18,065 nt of DNA from Deltaproteobacteria bacterium. GTDB lineage: Bacteria; Desulfobacterota; Anaeroferrophillalia; Anaeroferrophillales; Tharpellaceae. Both the position numbers and the translations under genes were made by a program. The notes under the pieces were generated by a model that saw only the letters and a program-made list of their open reading frames with translations, was not told the origin of the DNA and made no database searches. Shown in pieces: positions 16,688-18,065 of this stretch (position 1 is its first letter; each line of letters begins with the position of its first letter). The stretch is from positions 1-18,065 of the forward strand of contig DAOVTG010000022.1 of assembly GCA_030633185.1 (NCBI GenBank). The letters run 5' to 3'.

Positions 16688-17082
16688 TGGGACACCTCCA
16701 AAATACGTATACCTAAATTTTTGGCAACTTCCCTCATACGACGGTCAAGAGTAATTAATGGACTTTGCAAAGAAACGGCACATGTTAAAAAATAGGCATC
16801 GTAAGCGTAAATGTTGAATTGAGAGGCAATTTCAAGTGCTTTCCGGATATCAATTCTCCGCAGGTCAACAGGTATTCCTTGGGTAGCATCCCAAACATTA
16901 ATCAGTTCTTTAGGGCTTAACCTATGTCTTTTAAGCAGAGCCGATAAAGCATTGCCGATCTCAAATGGCAACACATCTGGTGCAACCAACTCATGACCAA
17001 GTGTAAGTCTAATAATTTCATCCCTCTCTGGTTCATAAAGAGTGACGGCTAAAAACGTATTTGTATCTGCTATTATTTTCAT
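16684..17082 (-). CDS. vapC: VapC-like PIN-domain toxin ribonuclease
   Basis: A 132-aa PIN-domain protein. The four acidic residues expected for metal-dependent RNA cleavage are visible: Asp6 (ADTN), Glu41 (PFEIGNAL), Asp95 (AYDAYFL) and Asp113 (TLDRRM). The length fits VapC (about 130). The start is fixed by the ADTN motif at the extreme N-terminus. It is the first gene of a two-gene operon and overlaps the antitoxin start by 4 nt. There is no Shine-Dalgarno before its ATG. The target RNA cannot be inferred. Confidence 0.88.
   Translation of the reverse strand: MKIIADTNTFLAVTLYEPERDEIIRLTLGHELVAPDVLPFEIGNALSALLKRHRLSPKELINVWDATQGIPVDLRRIDIRKALEIASQFNIYAYDAYFLTCAVSLQSPLITLDRRMREVAKNLGIRILEVSH
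16694..16699 (-). promoter_or_regulatory. Strong Shine-Dalgarno that fixes the antitoxin TTG start
   Basis: Read on the minus strand, GGAGGT is followed by 6 nt and then TTG. It is embedded in the last codons of the toxin gene. The consensus site with a weak start codon suggests antitoxin translation is tuned independently of the toxin, whose own start has no such site. Confidence 0.75.
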
Positions 17083-17084
17083 GG

Positions 17085-17096
17085 GTACAATTGTAC
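17085..17096. promoter_or_regulatory. Candidate operator palindrome of the toxin-antitoxin operon
   Basis: GTACAATTGTAC is a perfect 12-bp palindrome that covers the -10 box and lies 2 nt before the toxin start codon. This is where a toxin-antitoxin autorepressor would be expected to bind. Confidence 0.6.
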
Positions 17097-17118
17097 TTGT
17101 ATGCGGTTAGTTTGTCAA
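17090..17118 (-). promoter_or_regulatory. Sigma-70-like promoter of the toxin-antitoxin operon
   Basis: On the minus strand TTGACA (17118-17113, perfect consensus) and TACAAT (17095-17090, five of six) are separated by exactly 17 nt. The toxin ATG (17082-17080) starts 7 nt after the -10 box, so the predicted transcript begins within about two nucleotides of the start codon and would be leaderless. Confidence 0.75.
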
Positions 17119-17211
17119 GCCGAACGTTATGGGTGACCAGCTGTGCCTTGTTCTTTGCCTGACTCGATGGGCGTTTTCACATTAGTGTCAACCCGCTGGT
17201 TCGGCAGTTTT

Positions 17212-17361
17212 TTATTCTCCATGATACCACTCTTCCTCTGGAAGATTCGTCATGAATTCAAAAATCTCTGCCAATGTTCCATGGGCATCTGCCCATTCCA
17301 AATATTCTCTAAACCTGATTGTTTTCGATAAAATTGGAGTGTCTGTTGAATGACGCCTTAT
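17212..17361 (-). pseudogene. Orphan C-terminal coding fragment, function unknown
   Basis: A 49-codon open stretch without an ATG start. It ends in a peptide of natural-looking composition: FREYLEWADAHGTLAEIFEF, then MTNLPEEEWYHGE and a TAA stop. I do not recognise the family. The lack of a start codon and the preceding in-frame stop suggest a truncated gene. An overlapping 31-codon ORF follows on the same strand (17127-17222, starting MENKKLPNQRVD), which I doubt is real. Confidence 0.35.
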
Positions 17362-17371
17362 TTAACGAAAT

Positions 17372-17404
17372 ACCGCTGGTTTCACATCTCAATATTCCAG
17401 CGGT
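17372..17404. repeat. Inverted repeat in accessory intergenic DNA
   Basis: ACCGCTGG (17372-17379) and CCAGCGGT (17397-17404) are perfect 8-bp arms around a 17-nt spacer. There is no T-tract on either side long enough for a terminator. It could be a mobile-element end, a protein site or a decayed hairpin. Confidence 0.45.
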
Positions 17405-17448
17405 GAACTTCCGAAAAAGTTAATTTAAATCGTAGAACTGAATAATTT

Positions 17449-17659
17449 CTATCCCACAGATTCCATCCTCATTGCATCTTCCAGATACATATCCACAGAT
17501 TTTTGCTCAAACCCCTCATTCGTAGCGGCAAACTCAGCCGACTTGATAATACTCCGCAGCTTTAGCGTGCTCTCCCATAGCCTCATAGACTTGAGCAAAG
17601 CGGGAACACCTGCAAAAGAAAGGCCTCACCTTTAACCGTAACTCAGTAATCATCAGCAT
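17449..17659 (-). pseudogene. Frameshifted remnant of a TPR-repeat protein
   Basis: On the minus strand, 17659-17534 encodes a TPR-like helix pair, RFAQVYEAMGEHAKAAEYYQ, then stops after VG. Directly at that point another frame continues with KSAEFAATNEGFEQKSVDMY and LEDAMRMESVG, to a TAG at 17451-17449. Joining the two gives the classic TPR run EYYQ-KSAE, so a small deletion (about 2 nt) near 17546 probably broke the gene. Upstream, GEAFLLQ in a third frame suggests further damage. It resembles the last repeat and C-terminus of kinesin-light-chain-like TPR proteins. Most of the gene is missing. Confidence 0.55.
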
Positions 17660-17679
17660 CAAGATAAGTCAATAAAGAA

Positions 17680-17716
17680 AAAGCCCGCAGGCGGACAATT
17701 TCCGGCTGCGGGCTTT
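17680..17716 (-). terminator. Rho-independent terminator of the minus-strand iron-sulfur gene
   Basis: AAAGCCCGCAG (17680-17690) and CTGCGGGCTTT (17706-17716) form a perfect 11-bp stem with a 15-nt loop. On the minus strand it is followed by TTTCTTT. It lies 28 nt after the stop of the gene ending at 17745. The A/T flanks could also let it act on the plus strand. Confidence 0.9.
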
Positions 17717-17744
17717 GATATTTTAAACGGATATAGCGAATTTG

Positions 17745-18065
17745 TTATTTTTGCGGAGTGAACAGGGCCTGAGATAAGACGTAGGCGGCTTGCAGGGCCT
17801 CTGTCGGGCAGAGCGGGAAGCACTCTTTGCAGTCCCAGCACTCTTTGGCGGCTATTTCGGGTATGAAACAGATCTCTTTGCGGGCACCGCGGTCGACAAA
17901 GCCGACCGCATTTTTCTGCTTGACCTCGTTACAGTATCTGACACAGAGGCCACAATGGATGCAGAATGAGGACTCTTTTTCAAAGCGGTCTTTATCGGCG
18001 CCATACTCTTTAGCCAAATCTTGTAACTCGAATGAATCCGGGGCATGGGCCAGGTAGAGTTCTAA
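17745..18065 (-). CDS. Partial iron-sulfur protein with two [4Fe-4S] motifs (HoxU/NuoG N-terminus-like)
   Basis: This is the C-terminal 106 codons of a gene that continues past the right edge. The frame stays open to 18065 (ELYLAHAPDSFELQDLAKEY), so the TTG at 18017 is not a real start. Two ferredoxin motifs are present: CIHCGLCVRYC and CWDCKECFPLCP, separated by a segment (NAVGFVDRGARKEICFIPEI) typical of the iron-sulfur region shared by HoxU, NuoG N-termini and related NAD-linked hydrogenase or dehydrogenase diaphorase modules. The missing N-terminus probably carries a [2Fe-2S] domain. It is an electron-transfer subunit, probably cytoplasmic. Its partner enzyme would lie beyond the window. 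Confidence 0.8.
   Translation of the reverse strand, partial: LELYLAHAPDSFELQDLAKEYGADKDRFEKESSFCIHCGLCVRYCNEVKQKNAVGFVDRGARKEICFIPEIAAKECWDCKECFPLCPTEALQAAYVLSQALFTPQK

Noticed and set aside
17097..17135. Possible integron attC-like site near CGAACGTTATGG
   Set aside because: The AACGTT core caught the eye, but the second pair of core boxes and the imperfect arm pairing needed for attC are not visible.
17127..17222. 31-codon minus-strand ORF (MENKKLPNQRVDTNVK...)
   Set aside because: Start and stop are present, but it is very short, overlaps the preceding fragment, and shows no motif or ribosome-binding site I can support.
17143..17331. 62-codon plus-strand ORF (MPCSLPDSMGVF...)
   Set aside because: No ribosome-binding site or recognisable motif; the opposite strand has the more natural reading.
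1..18065. CRISPR arrays, tRNA or rRNA genes
   Set aside because: No regularly spaced direct repeats and no tRNA cloverleaf or rRNA motifs were noticed on either strand.

Overview
The window looks like chromosomal DNA of an anaerobic or facultatively anaerobic Gram-negative bacterium. A member of the Desulfobacterota (former Deltaproteobacteria, for example a Desulfuromonas/Pelobacter-like organism) is my best guess. The grounds are a selenocysteine-type formate dehydrogenase, a complete complex I membrane arm, a very large hybrid kinase, and a long palindromic intergenic element of a kind I associate with that group. No rRNA or marker gene is present, so the taxonomy is inference.

Positions 38-10724 hold the distal part of a complex I operon on the plus strand, in the order [nuoG position]-H-I-J-K-L-M-N, closed by a strong hairpin terminator at 10749-10785. 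The gene in the nuoG position is unusual. It is one 915-codon reading frame interrupted by an in-frame TGA at 1073-1075 that almost certainly encodes selenocysteine (residue 346, in the context CARL-U-HSS). A SECIS-like hairpin begins 11 nt after it. The protein has the full cofactor set of an NAD-linked formate dehydrogenase alpha subunit ([2Fe-2S], His-Cys [4Fe-4S], two ferredoxin-type [4Fe-4S] motifs, and a molybdopterin domain with its own [4Fe-4S], Lys257, Sec346, His347 and Arg540). The inference is a complex I whose peripheral arm carries an active formate dehydrogenase, so that formate oxidation could feed NAD and/or the proton-pumping quinone reductase directly. A 127-bp imperfect palindrome sits between nuoK and nuoL and contains part of the nuoK stop codon.

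Positions 10797-16008 form a separate two-gene signalling operon with its own sigma-70-like promoter. It encodes a 1412-aa hybrid histidine kinase (three tandem Cache-like sensor units, HAMP, PAS, HisKA/HATPase, two receivers, HPt). A receiver-GGDEF diguanylate cyclase follows, overlapping it by 4 nt. Together they form a plausible phosphorelay from an extracytoplasmic signal to c-di-GMP.

Positions 16009-17660 are accessory and decaying DNA: a transposase C-terminal remnant, a PIN-toxin/Phd-type antitoxin pair on the minus strand in toxin-first order with a near-consensus promoter that appears to give a leaderless toxin mRNA, a short orphan coding fragment, an inverted repeat, and a frameshifted TPR-protein remnant. 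A terminator at 17680-17716 then ends a minus-strand iron-sulfur protein (two [4Fe-4S] motifs, HoxU/NuoG-N-terminus-like) that runs off the right edge.
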